NCBI GenBank assembly: GCA_934322085.1
Contig: CAKRGF010000013.1
Location: 1 to 61,804, forward strand
Source of the DNA: an uncultured Eubacterium sp.
GTDB taxonomy: Bacteria > Bacillota > Clostridia > Lachnospirales > Lachnospiraceae
Direction of reading: 5' to 3'
DNA length: 61,804 bases
The notes beneath the pieces are model-generated. The model saw only the letters and a program-made list of their open reading frames with translations. It had not been told where the DNA came from and did no database searches. Below are positions 32,828 through 42,113 of this stretch, in pieces; the stretch's first letter is position 1; each line of letters opens with the position of its first letter. The position numbers and the translations under genes were made by a program.

Positions 32828-34132
32828 TCAAAAGGTCTTAAGCTTCACAAATTGAAGCGCATCATTTTTCTTATACCATTTTTTGTACTTTTTCAAGGAT
32901 GCTTTCGGTACATACACATCTCTGAAAATCGGAAGATAACAATAATTTTTATCATTATTCTGTGTCAGTTTCGGTGGATTTTTGGAGCGGAAATACACTT
33001 TTGTTGTCACATAACCGGCGCGGTAAAATTCACCCCATGCTCCCTGCAGCGTTTTTACACTTGCCCCGATTTCCAGTTTTTTTAACTGGCGGCTGCCGCA
33101 AAGAGAAGCATCCTCACTAATCAGTTTTACCTTATTTCCTATTTTTACTACATTCTTTTTCGCAACAGCAATTAATAACTTACCACTCTTTTTCTCGTAA
33201 ATGCACTGTCCCTGTTTTCCCATGCGTTTGTTTTTCTTAGAAATACTTACCTTCGTTATCTTCTTTCCGGCAATAGCATCTTTGCCAATTATTTTCACCT
33301 TCTTGCCAAGATAAACACTTGTTGCTTTTCCTGCTTTGAGTGCATTATCCGCAATCGAAGTAACACTATCAGGAACCGTAATTTTCTTTTTCGCTGGCAC
33401 TGCCCAGATAAGTTTTGTTCCTTTCTTATTCAGTAACAGGCCTTTCTGCAGTTTGAAATTCTTATTTGCCTTTGACAATGTCACTTTGGAAAGCTTTGGG
33501 CAGGCGGAAAAGGATGTGTAATTGTCAAAGAAAGCAAGTGATTTTGGCAATTTCACTTCCTTAAGACTCTCACAGCCATAAAATGTTTCTGCACTAATTT
33601 CCTTCACACCATCTGGAATTGTAATGCTCTTAACTTTACGAAATCCGCTAAGTGCCGTTGACTCTAACTTCGTTAGATTCTTTGGCAGTACAACCGATTC
33701 CACATTCATCGTTTTCTTGCCCCAGCCATCTACACCATGTGCATACTCAACCGTCACACCGGAAATGTTCTGGTTAAATTCATCTGCATCTTCCCATTTG
33801 CGAAGTGCCGTGTCATAACCAACTCTTGTTACCGAAGCCCCTTCTACCGTATCCGGAAATTTTAAAGATTTTGTCTTGTTTGTTGTTTCCACAAAATAAA
33901 TCCATGCATTTTTTCCATCTTCGGATAAATATGCGTGATATGTAGCTTCCGCACCTTTATAGGTTACCTCTTTGCTAGTTTTCCAACCTGTCAGCGTACT
34001 CTGGCTTTTTGTGTCGGCCGCTTTCACAATGGCAGGTTGTCCGTTATTTGAAAATCCCATACTTAAACCACCGCTAAGTAATGACGCGGACAGCAGTAAT
34101 GCTCCTGCTAATATTCTCTTGTTTCTCACCAT
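32828..34132 (-). CDS. Secreted leucine-rich-repeat (BspA-type) protein
   Basis: 434 residues from ATG 34132 (GGAGG seven bases before). A signal peptide ends near VKAADT. The body has BspA-type LRR_5 repeats such as GVKEISAETFYGCESLKEVKLPKSL and TVPDSVTSIADNALKAGKAT. There is no LPXTG motif or wall-binding domain, so it is likely released or loosely held. Related proteins of gut clostridia mediate adhesion or unknown surface roles. It stands alone between the regulator and the MATE gene. Confidence 0.85.
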   Translation of the reverse strand: MVRNKRILAGALLLSASLLSGGLSMGFSNNGQPAIVKAADTKSQSTLTGWKTSKEVTYKGAEATYHAYLSEDGKNAWIYFVETTNKTKSLKFPDTVEGASVTRVGYDTALRKWEDADEFNQNISGVTVEYAHGVDGWGKKTMNVESVVLPKNLTKLESTALSGFRKVKSITIPDGVKEISAETFYGCESLKEVKLPKSLAFFDNYTSFSACPKLSKVTLSKANKNFKLQKGLLLNKKGTKLIWAVPAKKKITVPDSVTSIADNALKAGKATSVYLGKKVKIIGKDAIAGKKITKVSISKKNKRMGKQGQCIYEKKSGKLLIAVAKKNVVKIGNKVKLISEDASLCGSRQLKKLEIGASVKTLQGAWGEFYRAGYVTTKVYFRSKNPPKLTQNNDKNYCYLPIFRDVYVPKASLKKYKKWYKKNDALQFVKLKTF

Positions 34133-34218
34133 AATAAAACCTCCTTTTGTATTGTCTTTATATATAAGACGATTCAAAAGGAGGAAAAGTTGCAAAAAAA
34201 CAATTTTTTATATTATTT

Positions 34219-35610
34219 TTATTCCTTATCCGGCAGTGGTTTGATTATTTTTTTGTAAATCCGCATAAGGAATATCGTTGATACCGCAAGTGACATACTC
34301 TCGGCAATCGGGAACGACCACCAAGTTGCATGCAGGCCGCCAAAATGGGCCAGAAGATACGCAGCCGGAACCAGTACGACGAGCTGACGCATAACCGAAA
34401 CCACCATACTGTAAACAGCCTTTCCCAGGGACTGGAATACCGTACCGGCAATAATACAGAACCAGGCAATTAAAAAGTGGATTCCGATAATACGAAGTGC
34501 CGGAATTCCAATTGTAAGCATCGCCGGCGAAGCCGCAAATAATCCAAGTAATTTATCCGGAATCAGTTCAAAACCTAAGAACCCTATAAAGGTCAAGCAG
34601 AACGATACAACCAGACTCATTTTAATTGTTTTTATCATTCTGTGCTTTTTCTGTGCTCCATAATTATAAGCAATAATTGGTGTAATTCCATTATTTAATC
34701 CAAACAGTGGCATAAAGAAGAAACTCTGCAGTTTAAAATAAACACCAAATACCGCTGTTGCTGTTGAAGAAAATCCAATCAAAATCTGATTCATGCAGTA
34801 AGTCATGATGGAACCAATAGACTGCATAATAATAGATGGAATTCCAATCGCATAAATTGGCCCAATAATTTTAGCACTCGGACGGAACCCTTTAATTTTC
34901 AAATCCACCTCATGATTAAATTTCACATTAAATACAGCAGAAAGAATCGCTGCGCCACACTGCCCGATAACAGTAGCCACAGCTGCACCGGTAACGCCCA
35001 TTGCCGGTGCACCAAGCAGACCAAAAATCAAAATTGGATCTAAGATAATATTGATAATCGCACCAGTAAGCTGGGAAAGCATTGTATACACGGTTTTTCC
35101 CGTTGAAGTCAGCAGTCGCTCAAAATACATCTGACAAAAAACACCAAGGGAAAATATCATGACTGTACTCAAATAGTCAACACCCATTCCGTAAATCGGA
35201 GAACTTGCTCCATTTAGCTGTCCTACATAAAACGGTTTTACTACCGTAAGACCAAGGATTAAAAATACAACATAGCTGAGAACTGCCAAAAAAGCACCAT
35301 TCATCGCAACATCATTTGCCTTCTTAAAATCCTTTTCTCCTAGCGCCCTCGATAAAAGAGCATTCACACCTACACAGGTACCGCCGCCAACCGCAAAAAT
35401 CAGCGTCTGAAGAGGAAAGGCAAGGGAAACCGCGGACAAAGCATCCTCCGATAACTTTGCCACAAAAATACTATCTACAATATTGTAAAGTGCCTGAACC
35501 AGCATGGATAACATCATTGGGAGCGACATGCTAAATAACAGCCTGCCGACCGGCATGACACCCATTTTGTTCTCTTCCGGCACTGCCACACTCTTACTTT
35601 CGTTACTCAC
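34219..35610 (-). CDS. MATE-family efflux transporter
   Basis: 463 residues with about 12 hydrophobic helices. RLLFSMSLPMMLSMLVQALYNIVDSIFVAKL, GTCVGVNALLSRALGE and LDPILIFGLLGAPAMGVTGAAVATVIGQ fit MATE exporters, which use Na+ or H+ to expel cationic compounds. The start is a GTG at 35610, eight bases after GGAGG; an ATG just upstream reads out of frame after three codons. Substrate unknown. Confidence 0.92.
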   Translation of the reverse strand: MSNESKSVAVPEENKMGVMPVGRLLFSMSLPMMLSMLVQALYNIVDSIFVAKLSEDALSAVSLAFPLQTLIFAVGGGTCVGVNALLSRALGEKDFKKANDVAMNGAFLAVLSYVVFLILGLTVVKPFYVGQLNGASSPIYGMGVDYLSTVMIFSLGVFCQMYFERLLTSTGKTVYTMLSQLTGAIINIILDPILIFGLLGAPAMGVTGAAVATVIGQCGAAILSAVFNVKFNHEVDLKIKGFRPSAKIIGPIYAIGIPSIIMQSIGSIMTYCMNQILIGFSSTATAVFGVYFKLQSFFFMPLFGLNNGITPIIAYNYGAQKKHRMIKTIKMSLVVSFCLTFIGFLGFELIPDKLLGLFAASPAMLTIGIPALRIIGIHFLIAWFCIIAGTVFQSLGKAVYSMVVSVMRQLVVLVPAAYLLAHFGGLHATWWSFPIAESMSLAVSTIFLMRIYKKIIKPLPDKE

Positions 35611-35651
35611 TCATATAACCTCCTTTTTTAGTCGTAAAAACCTTACGCCAC

Positions 35652-35680
35652 AAAAAGGGCGTCTCCTTAAGAAGACGCCC
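35652..35680 (-). terminator. Terminator of the msmK/ugpC-type gene
   Basis: GGGCGTCT and AGACGCCC arms with a short loop, followed on the minus strand by five T. It lies 26 bases after the ATPase stop. Confidence 0.85.
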
Positions 35681-35705
35681 AGCAAAAACATATTTCGTGC
35701 TAAGA

Positions 35706-36818
35706 CTAGTTTGTAATTGTTTCCTGTGTTTCTTTATCAAACAAGTGAATCTTAGAACCATCCAAAGCAATCTTAATTGTATCACCAGGACGAGCTGTTG
35801 TACGAGGGTTTACACGTACAGTAATGTCAAATGTCTCAACTGTGAAGTACAAGAATACTTCTGCACCAAGCATCTCGTATACTTTAACAGTAGCTTCCAG
35901 TGTAGTATCTGGAGAATTGCTGATGAACATCTCTTCATCTTTAATATCCTCTGGACGAATACCAAAGGTAACTGTCTTATCTTCGTATCCATTATCAATC
36001 AACTTCTTAGCTTTGTTCTCTGGAAGTTTAATGGAGTTAGAACCAAACATCAAACGTACTTCAGAACCGGATACAACTACTTTTGCATCGATGAAGTTCA
36101 TCTGAGGTGAACCGATAAATCCGGCAACAAACAAGTTGTTTGGTCTCATATACAAATCAAGTGGAGAGTCAACCTGCTGTACAACACCGTCTTTCATAAC
36201 GACGATACGAGTACCCAGTGTCAACGCCTCTGTCTGGTCATGTGTTACATAGATAATTGTTGTTTCCAGTCTCTGATGCAATTTGGAAATCTCGATACGC
36301 ATCTGTACACGGAGTTTTGCATCCAAGTTAGAAAGCGGCTCATCCATCAAGAATACTTTAGGATCACGTACGATTGCACGTCCCATAGCAACACGCTGTC
36401 TCTGACCACCGGACAAAGCCTTTGGTTTACGATCAAGCAAGTGCTCGATATCAAGGATTTTAGCTGCTTCATGTACAAGGCGGTCAATCTGGTCTTTTGC
36501 AACTTTTCTCAGTTTCAAACCAAATGCCATATTGTCATATACGGACATATGTGGATACAACGCGTAGTTCTGGAATACCATCGCGATATCTCTGTCTTTT
36601 GGCTCAACATCGTTCACCAATTTATCACCAATCCACAATTCACCGCTGGAAATCTCTTCCAAGCCGGCAATCATACGAAGTGTAGTAGATTTACCACATC
36701 CGGATGGTCCTACAAAAATAATAAACTCTTTGTCTTCAATCTCTAAGTTAAAGTCTTTAACAGCATGGAAGCCGTTTGGATATACTTTATTGATGTTTTT
36801 TAAAGATAAACTTGCCAT
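35706..36818 (-). CDS. Carbohydrate ABC transporter ATP-binding protein (MsmK/UgpC-type)
   Basis: 370 residues. Walker A GPSGCGKST, Q-loop VFQNYALYPHMSVYDNM, signature LSGGQRQRVAMGRAI, Walker B VFLMDEPLSNLDAKLR and H-loop YVTHDQTEALTLG are complete. The C-terminal TOBE-like domain (FGIRPEDI, EVFLYFTVETFDITVRVNPR) is typical of sugar importers. It is a single gene with its own terminator, so it probably serves several sugar transporters encoded elsewhere, as MsmK does in streptococci. Confidence 0.93.
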   Translation of the reverse strand: MASLSLKNINKVYPNGFHAVKDFNLEIEDKEFIIFVGPSGCGKSTTLRMIAGLEEISSGELWIGDKLVNDVEPKDRDIAMVFQNYALYPHMSVYDNMAFGLKLRKVAKDQIDRLVHEAAKILDIEHLLDRKPKALSGGQRQRVAMGRAIVRDPKVFLMDEPLSNLDAKLRVQMRIEISKLHQRLETTIIYVTHDQTEALTLGTRIVVMKDGVVQQVDSPLDLYMRPNNLFVAGFIGSPQMNFIDAKVVVSGSEVRLMFGSNSIKLPENKAKKLIDNGYEDKTVTFGIRPEDIKDEEMFISNSPDTTLEATVKVYEMLGAEVFLYFTVETFDITVRVNPRTTARPGDTIKIALDGSKIHLFDKETQETITN

Positions 36819-36958
36819 TTGAAATTCCTCCTAGGATATAATATTGTCACAAACATCTAACTGATACTATACACTATCTTTATCAAAAACACCATATTCA
36901 AAATACCTAAATAATTCAAAAATCTTTTGTGTAAATTGCACAGATTCCGTTTAGCATA

Positions 36959-37807
36959 CTAATCACCGGTACTAAATCCCTCCCCCAGCACCTCTCTGGC
37001 ATCGGCAACAATTACAAATGCCTGCTCATCTGCATCCTTGACATATTTCACCATAGAAACAGCTTCACGGCGTGATACAACACACATTAATATCTGCTTT
37101 TCCTGCCCGGAATACATACCATTTCCCCGCAATGCCGTTACACCGCGCTCAAATTGGTGCAGAATAATTTCCGCAATTTCTGCCGACTGGTCAGAAATGA
37201 TATACATGATTTTCGCATACCGCATTCCGGATGTCACACCATCCATTACTTTCGAGGTCACAAAAACCGCCACAATGGAATACAGGGCTGTCCGCACACC
37301 GAAAACCAGCATACCGGCAACAACAATTATGCCATCGACAATCCCAATGATATTTGCCAGCCGCATCATTGGTAACAGCGGATGCAAAAGGGTACTTAAC
37401 AAATCCGTACCACCAGTGGAACTCCCCGCAAGAAATACCAGTCCAAGTCCTCCTCCATGAAACGCACCGCCCAGTATTGCTGCCATCAAATAATCCTGAT
37501 GCGTAACGGAGGTAACGGGAATCACTGCCAGAGCCAGCGAAAACGTAATCATAGCATACAGCGAACGAATTATATATTCCCTGCTGTGAAATTTCCTTGC
37601 CATAAAAAACAAGGGCACATTCAGAAGAAAAGTCACAGCAAACACTGGGATTCCAAACAGTTTCTCCAATACAATTCCTACGCCTGAAAAACCTCCGGTA
37701 ACCATCGACATCGGCTCATAAATCAGACAAGTTCCCAAAGCCATCAAAAAAGTTCCCATGGTAATCATACCATAGGAACGAAAGATACGCTTCTTTGATA
37801 TGGACAT
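36959..37807 (-). CDS. YitT-family membrane protein
   Basis: 282 residues. Five to six hydrophobic segments with GGFSGVGIVLEKLFGIPVF and GLVFLAGSSTGGTDLLSTLL (two related DUF161-type halves) are followed by a cytosolic DUF2179-like end (ISDQSAEIAEIILHQFERGVTALRGNGMYSGQEKQILMCVV, in parts). The family is widespread in Firmicutes, with an unknown transport-like role. It lies five bases after the WecG-like gene. Confidence 0.9.
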   Translation of the reverse strand: MSISKKRIFRSYGMITMGTFLMALGTCLIYEPMSMVTGGFSGVGIVLEKLFGIPVFAVTFLLNVPLFFMARKFHSREYIIRSLYAMITFSLALAVIPVTSVTHQDYLMAAILGGAFHGGGLGLVFLAGSSTGGTDLLSTLLHPLLPMMRLANIIGIVDGIIVVAGMLVFGVRTALYSIVAVFVTSKVMDGVTSGMRYAKIMYIISDQSAEIAEIILHQFERGVTALRGNGMYSGQEKQILMCVVSRREAVSMVKYVKDADEQAFVIVADAREVLGEGFSTGD

Positions 37808-37812
37808 TTTTG

Positions 37813-38550
37813 TTACCTCCGAAATTTTTTCTTGGTATTATAATCGTCCATTTTTCTATGAAATATACGTCTTCTGAGCGAATGGGAATACGGCATCACT
37901 AAAAACCAGCGGTAAACGCCTCCCAGATGTAATTTTTTTAACCACTTTGGCACTGCCACATTTTCCCGGAATAAAAGCGGCATCACACTTCCTAATACCA
38001 CACAAAGTTTGGTATTTACTTTCGCGCGGTTATTCTCAAGCCATTCTTCTTGTTCGGTGCTCTCCATTGATAACAGCACAATATCCGGTAATTTCATATT
38101 AATATCATTAATCAGGCTTTCCTCTGCAACCTCTCCATCGGCTGCATAAACACCAACAATCTGGTCTCTGTCAATATATTCTGACAAAAAGCGGTACACC
38201 ATTTTGGCTTCTTTTTCACTTCGCAAAACCAGATAAATTGTCCGGTTATTCTCATTCACAAGCGAAAGCAGTTCTAACACCGCATGATAATCGACCGCCA
38301 TACCGCCGGTCTCCAAGACATCGACATGGTGTCTGGTCAGTATCGCTTTTTCCCCAGGAAGAACAAGGTCTGCATGGGCAAGTGACTCGCGCACTTGCTC
38401 ATTTTTATCATAGGCATCCATATAATCCAGTGAAATAACATGCGCTACATTCACTGTTTCATTCTCCAGAAAATTCTGCATCTCCTGCTTCAGTGTTTCT
38501 TTGGTCAGCAAATCCACCTGCATGTCCATGATATTTACTTTTGTCCCCAC
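37813..38550 (-). CDS. WecG/TagA/CpsF-family glycosyltransferase-like protein
   Basis: 245 residues starting with GTG. VNIMDMQVDLLTKETLKQEM is the usual start, and YDKNEQVRESLAHADLVLPGEKAIL, PDIVLLSMESTEQEEWLENNR and FRENVAVPKWLKKLHLGGVYRWF match the family, which adds ManNAc or related sugars to lipid-linked wall polymer precursors. The GSPKQE-type motif is changed to SMESTEQEEW and the G-x-D-G core is altered to LPGEKA, so activity may differ. Neighbours are LytR_C and YitT genes, in line with a wall polymer role. Confidence 0.8.
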   Translation of the reverse strand: MGTKVNIMDMQVDLLTKETLKQEMQNFLENETVNVAHVISLDYMDAYDKNEQVRESLAHADLVLPGEKAILTRHHVDVLETGGMAVDYHAVLELLSLVNENNRTIYLVLRSEKEAKMVYRFLSEYIDRDQIVGVYAADGEVAEESLINDINMKLPDIVLLSMESTEQEEWLENNRAKVNTKLCVVLGSVMPLLFRENVAVPKWLKKLHLGGVYRWFLVMPYSHSLRRRIFHRKMDDYNTKKKFRR

Positions 38551-38588
38551 ACAAACACCTCGCTTTCTGTCAGAATGTTCGGTTTCCG

Positions 38589-39707
38589 TTACTGTATGTC
38601 ATCATCCGTACCGAGTACAATCTCAATGGATGCCCCGCTGCTCATATTATCAGCCGTCTGAACCAGCGGATTTTTAAAATATTTCTTTAGCGCATTGGCT
38701 TTCTTTTTCTTCGTCGCATATATAACTGTCTGCGAGCGGATGTCGCCTGTCGCATTACCAACACCTTTTACTTCATAACCGTCTTCCTGAAGTTTTTTCT
38801 GATATTTTGCTGCAAGTCCGGTTATCTTACTTCCATTATAAATCCACACTGTCCCCTTATTTTCCGTGGAAGATGTACTGTTCGAACTGTTTTGTGCACT
38901 CTGATAAGCTTTTTTCTCCCATACTTTTTCAATCATCTTAGCAGTTTTTGTTTTATCTAACTTGAATTTCTTATTAAATGTCTGCCCTTTGGCACAGTAT
39001 GTGTGGATATATTCACGATTGACCTGCTTTAACTCTTTACTGTAATGCTGCTTCTGGCTCAATGTCACATCGCTAATCAAAGAATCCCATTTGGATTCTA
39101 TCAAATCATTCATATCGCTCTCATCACTGCACTTCGCTGCCTCATCCAAAAGCTGTTTCGTTGGGCAAAGTTTTTTCTTCTTACCATTCTCCCATTCAAA
39201 ACATTTATTAAATTCATCGGATGCCATCGCAGTGAAATAACCGATATCCGCTTTTAACTCCTCCTGTAAAATGAGAATTCCATACTCATATTTAACATCC
39301 CCGTCAAAATAAGAGGCAATTTCTGACATCGTAACCACCTGCGGCAGTTTTGAACTTTTCTTTAATAAATCATTATAAGTCTTTGCCGAAATCGTAATCT
39401 GCGTATTGGAGGGAATCGTTACATATGTCATATTCTTCGTTCCGGCATCAAATAATTCAAGCACCATCGCCTCGATTTTGCCACTCTTCTTGTTATAGCT
39501 GTAAATTAAGTTACTGGATTCCATGCTGCCAGGATTTACATCAATCACATGCTCGTACTGCGTACTTCTCTCCACTCGCTGCGTCTGTTTCAAAAACAGC
39601 ATCGTCAGATAATAACTGAGTACACCAACGCCTAACAACAATACAATAACACCAATTGTCTTAAAAAAATTGATAAGTATAATTTGTGCAATACTTCGAT
39701 TTTTCAT
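38589..39707 (-). CDS. Membrane-anchored LytR_C-domain protein
   Basis: 372 residues from ATG 39707 with GGGAGGAA upstream. One N-terminal membrane helix (residues 9-34), then an outer region with weak LCP-like strands (MVLELFDAGTKNMTYVTIPSNTQI, NDLLKKSSK), a Ser/Asn linker, and a C-terminal LytR_C domain (VWIYNGSKITGLAAKYQKKLQEDGYEV in parts, SQTVIYATKKKKANALKKYF, SIEIVLGTDD). The catalytic arginines and aspartates of LCP phosphotransferases are not evident, so it may be a scaffold rather than an enzyme. A good promoter lies just upstream. Confidence 0.8.
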   Translation of the reverse strand: MKNRSIAQIILINFFKTIGVIVLLLGVGVLSYYLTMLFLKQTQRVERSTQYEHVIDVNPGSMESSNLIYSYNKKSGKIEAMVLELFDAGTKNMTYVTIPSNTQITISAKTYNDLLKKSSKLPQVVTMSEIASYFDGDVKYEYGILILQEELKADIGYFTAMASDEFNKCFEWENGKKKKLCPTKQLLDEAAKCSDESDMNDLIESKWDSLISDVTLSQKQHYSKELKQVNREYIHTYCAKGQTFNKKFKLDKTKTAKMIEKVWEKKAYQSAQNSSNSTSSTENKGTVWIYNGSKITGLAAKYQKKLQEDGYEVKGVGNATGDIRSQTVIYATKKKKANALKKYFKNPLVQTADNMSSGASIEIVLGTDDDIQ

Positions 39708-39755
39708 ACTATTCCTCCCGCAAAAATTGCGTGCCATGTGCACATAAGTATTAAT

Positions 39756-39784
39756 ATTATATCAGAAGATGGGGAGGAATTCAA
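39756..39784 (-). promoter_or_regulatory. Promoter of the LytR_C gene
   Basis: Minus strand: TTGAAT (39779-39784), 17-base spacer, TATAAT (39756-39761). It lies about 50 bases before the ATG. Confidence 0.75.
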
Positions 39785-39802
39785 TCCTAGCTTTTTTGTT
39801 TT

Positions 39803-39985
39803 CCGTTTTTTCAGTTTCTTATAATTCAGTAAGAAGGATTCGCATCTCGTGGGCGCTCCCGCTCAGACAAATACGCAGAAGTATCGGCATGCAAAATACG
39901 CAATGCCTGATACTTGCGTATTTGTACCCACTCGCTGCGAATTCTTCTTGCTGAATTATTAGAATCCTGAGAAAACAAAACCCAA
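39803..39985 (+). repeat. Large hairpin element, copy 1
   Basis: Outer arms ATTCAGTAAGAAGGATTCGC (from 39823) and, on the other side, the complement of ATTCAGCAAGAAGAATTCGC (to about 39957) pair over roughly 30 bases. The inner arms ACAAATACGCA...AGTATC and GATACT-TGCGTATTTGT pair with small bulges. Between outer and inner left arms is an unpaired CGCTCCCGCTCAG (39854-39866). The weaker TCAG/CTGA and TTTT/AAAA flanks extend the pairing. Copy 2 lies inverted at 40049-40200. Confidence 0.75.
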
Positions 39986-40048
39986 CCACTTATTGCCCTC
40001 CCCCAACTAACCAAAATCAAGCTGGACAATCTGTCACAATTTTCTTTA

Positions 40049-40200
40049 GTTTTCAACGATTAGGCAGGAAAATTTGTGATAAATGGGATACAAACACACG
40101 GGTATCAGGCAACGCGTAGTCTGCGTGCCGATACCCCTGTGCGTTTGTCTTAGCGGGAGCGGCCCATGAATCACAAATTTTCCTGACAAATCGTGAAAAC
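40049..40200 (-). repeat. Large hairpin element, copy 2 (inverted)
   Basis: On the minus strand the element reads GTTTTCACGATTTGTCAGGA and AAATTTGTGATTCATGGG, then the unpaired CCGCTCCCGCTAAG. The inner stem ACAAACGCACAGGGGTATCG follows, then the loop, GATACCCGTGTGTTTGT, and the returning outer arm. The outer arms differ completely from copy 1. The inner stem keeps pairing although several bases differ. Confidence 0.75.
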
Positions 40201-40223
40201 AAAAAAAATTCCTGCCAGATTAC

Positions 40224-40252
40224 TTGCACTGCTCCCTCTTATGCTCTAAAAT
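40224..40252 (+). promoter_or_regulatory. Promoter of the SDR gene
   Basis: TTGCAC (40224-40229), 17-base spacer, TAAAAT (40247-40252), 26 bases before the start codon. It begins just after hairpin copy 2. Confidence 0.72.
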
Positions 40253-40278
40253 AAGAAAAAAACAAGCGAGGCATGAAA

Positions 40279-41019
40279 ATGAAAAAAACAGCAGTCATCA
40301 CCGGGGCATCCGGCGGAATCGGCGGAGCAGCCGCCATCCAGTTAGCAAAAGAAGGGTATTCACTGGCTTTATTAGGAAACCGTTCCAAAGAAAAGCTTCA
40401 GACAGTCAAACAAGCGTGCATAGATGCACAGTCAAACAGCGATGCAGTTATCTTTTCCCTCTGCGGAGATTTGAGCGACTCAAAAGAAGCTGGGCAGCTA
40501 ATAGAAAAAACGGTCGAATCACTCGAACATGTGGATTTATTCCTGCACTGCGCAGGCATTTCCCACATCGGGTTACTGACGGATATGTCCGACGAGGAAT
40601 GGATGAATGTAATCAACAGCGACTTATCTTCAGCGTTCTACTGTTGCAGGAAAATTGTGCCTTATATGGTATCAAAAAAAATGGGACGAATCCTTATGAT
40701 TTCTTCTGTATGGGGAAATGCAGGGGCTTCCTGCGAAGTTGCTTATTCGGCAGCCAAAGGCGGTATCAATCTGTTTACAAAAGCGCTCGCCAAGGAACTT
40801 GCACCAAGTAACATCGCCGTAAATGCTCTTGCCTGTGGTATGATTGATACACCGATGAATGCTTGTTTTTCAAAAGACGAAATTCGTGAAATATGCGAAG
40901 AAATACCCGCCGGACGAATGGGCAGCGTAGAAGAAGTGGCACAAACAATTTCACTTCTTGCTAAAGCTCCCATCTATCTAACGGGTCAAATTCTGACAAT
41001 TGATGGTGGATGGTGTTAA
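40279..41019 (+). CDS. Short-chain dehydrogenase/reductase (FabG/YmfI-like)
   Basis: 246 residues. ATG 40279 is preferred because GCGAGG is seven bases upstream; ATG 40273 is also possible. The cofactor loop TGASGGIGGAAA, the HCAGISH strand, the serine in ISSVWG and the YSAAK catalytic pair are present, ending in QILTIDGGW. The length and the single-gene setting resemble YmfI, the reductase that modifies elongation factor P, but FabG-like roles are equally possible. Its stop overlaps the opposite-strand mnmA stop by four bases. Confidence 0.87.
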   Translation: MKKTAVITGASGGIGGAAAIQLAKEGYSLALLGNRSKEKLQTVKQACIDAQSNSDAVIFSLCGDLSDSKEAGQLIEKTVESLEHVDLFLHCAGISHIGLLTDMSDEEWMNVINSDLSSAFYCCRKIVPYMVSKKMGRILMISSVWGNAGASCEVAYSAAKGGINLFTKALAKELAPSNIAVNALACGMIDTPMNACFSKDEIREICEEIPAGRMGSVEEVAQTISLLAKAPIYLTGQILTIDGGWC

Positions 41020-42113
41020 TCTTCTTTTTCTTTGCGGCAAATCGTTCCGCCGCCAAGCACATAATCACCATCGTATAAAACAACGGCCTGTCCCGGTGTA
41101 ACTGCCCGGACAGGTTCTTCAAATGTAAGAGAAAAAGAATCCTCTGTCACTTCTGAAATTACCGCTTTTGCCCCACCATGATTATAGCGGATTCTTGCAG
41201 TCACTTCCTGTCCCACTTCAAAGTGGTCCACTGCCATATGATTTACCTGATTTGCCTTTAACCAGTCCGTAAAGACTTCATCATTTTTTCCAAGTACAAC
41301 TTCATTTGTCTCCGGACAGATTTCCACAACAAACATCGGCTCACCAAAAGCAATCCCTAAGCCCTTTCGCTGGCCAATTGTATAATGTCCGATTCCTTTG
41401 TGTGTACCGAGAATTTCGCCGGAAGTCGAGACAAAATTTCCGGGCTTTTCCACTTCATTGGTCTCACGCTCAATAAAACCGGCGTAATCATTATCCGGCA
41501 CAAAGCAGATTTCCTGACTGTCCGGCTTATGTGCCACCTGAAGTCCTGCTTTTTCTGCAATTGCACGAATCTGCGGTTTTTCATAGGAGCCAATCGGGAA
41601 AAGCGTATGCGATAACTGATTCTGTGTCAGATTATATAAAGCATAAGTCTGGTCTTTTCCTTTTGCATCCGAGCGAATCAGCGTATATCTTCCATTTTCT
41701 AACTGCACAATCTTAGCATAGTGACCGGTCGCAATATAATCAGCACCAATCGCCAGACTTTTTTGCAGCAGAGATTCCCATTTCACATACCGGTTGCAGG
41801 CTATACACGGATTCGGTGTTCTGCCCTCTCTATATTCTTTCACAAAATAATCAATGACATTTTCCTGAAATTCTTCACGGAAATTCATCACATAATAAGG
41901 GATTCCAATCTGATTTGCCACACGTCTGGCATCCTCGACAGCACTCAGACCGCAGCATCCGCCTTCGCGCTCGATGGTGCAGGTATCTTCCTGCTGCCAG
42001 ATTTGCATCGTTACGCCAATGACATCGTATCCCTGTTGTTTTAAAAGGTAGGCAGCCGCAGAGGAATCAACCCCTCCGGACATGCCTACCACTACCGTTT
42101 TCTTATTCTTCAT
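41016..42113 (-). CDS. mnmA: tRNA-specific 2-thiouridylase MnmA
   Basis: 365 residues from ATG 42113, overlapping the end of the scaffold gene by 11 bases. The PP-loop VVVGMSGGVDSSAAAYLL, the first catalytic cysteine in NPCIACNRYVKW and the second in SQEICFVPDNDY are intact; IGQRKGLGIAFGEP follows. It thiolates U34 of Lys, Glu and Gln tRNAs with sulphur from a cysteine desulfurase, encoded two genes upstream, so the three form one sulphur-transfer operon. Confidence 0.95.
   Translation of the reverse strand: MKNKKTVVVGMSGGVDSSAAAYLLKQQGYDVIGVTMQIWQQEDTCTIEREGGCCGLSAVEDARRVANQIGIPYYVMNFREEFQENVIDYFVKEYREGRTPNPCIACNRYVKWESLLQKSLAIGADYIATGHYAKIVQLENGRYTLIRSDAKGKDQTYALYNLTQNQLSHTLFPIGSYEKPQIRAIAEKAGLQVAHKPDSQEICFVPDNDYAGFIERETNEVEKPGNFVSTSGEILGTHKGIGHYTIGQRKGLGIAFGEPMFVVEICPETNEVVLGKNDEVFTDWLKANQVNHMAVDHFEVGQEVTARIRYNHGGAKAVISEVTEDSFSLTFEEPVRAVTPGQAVVLYDGDYVLGGGTICRKEKED

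Noticed and set aside
39803..40200. CRISPR array
   Set aside because: Only two units in opposite orientation, each a hairpin with different outer arms; no regular spacers and no cas genes.
40224..40811. Plus-strand frame of 195 codons overlapping the SDR gene
   Set aside because: It runs in another frame over the promoter and the first 500 bases of the SDR gene and has no motif.
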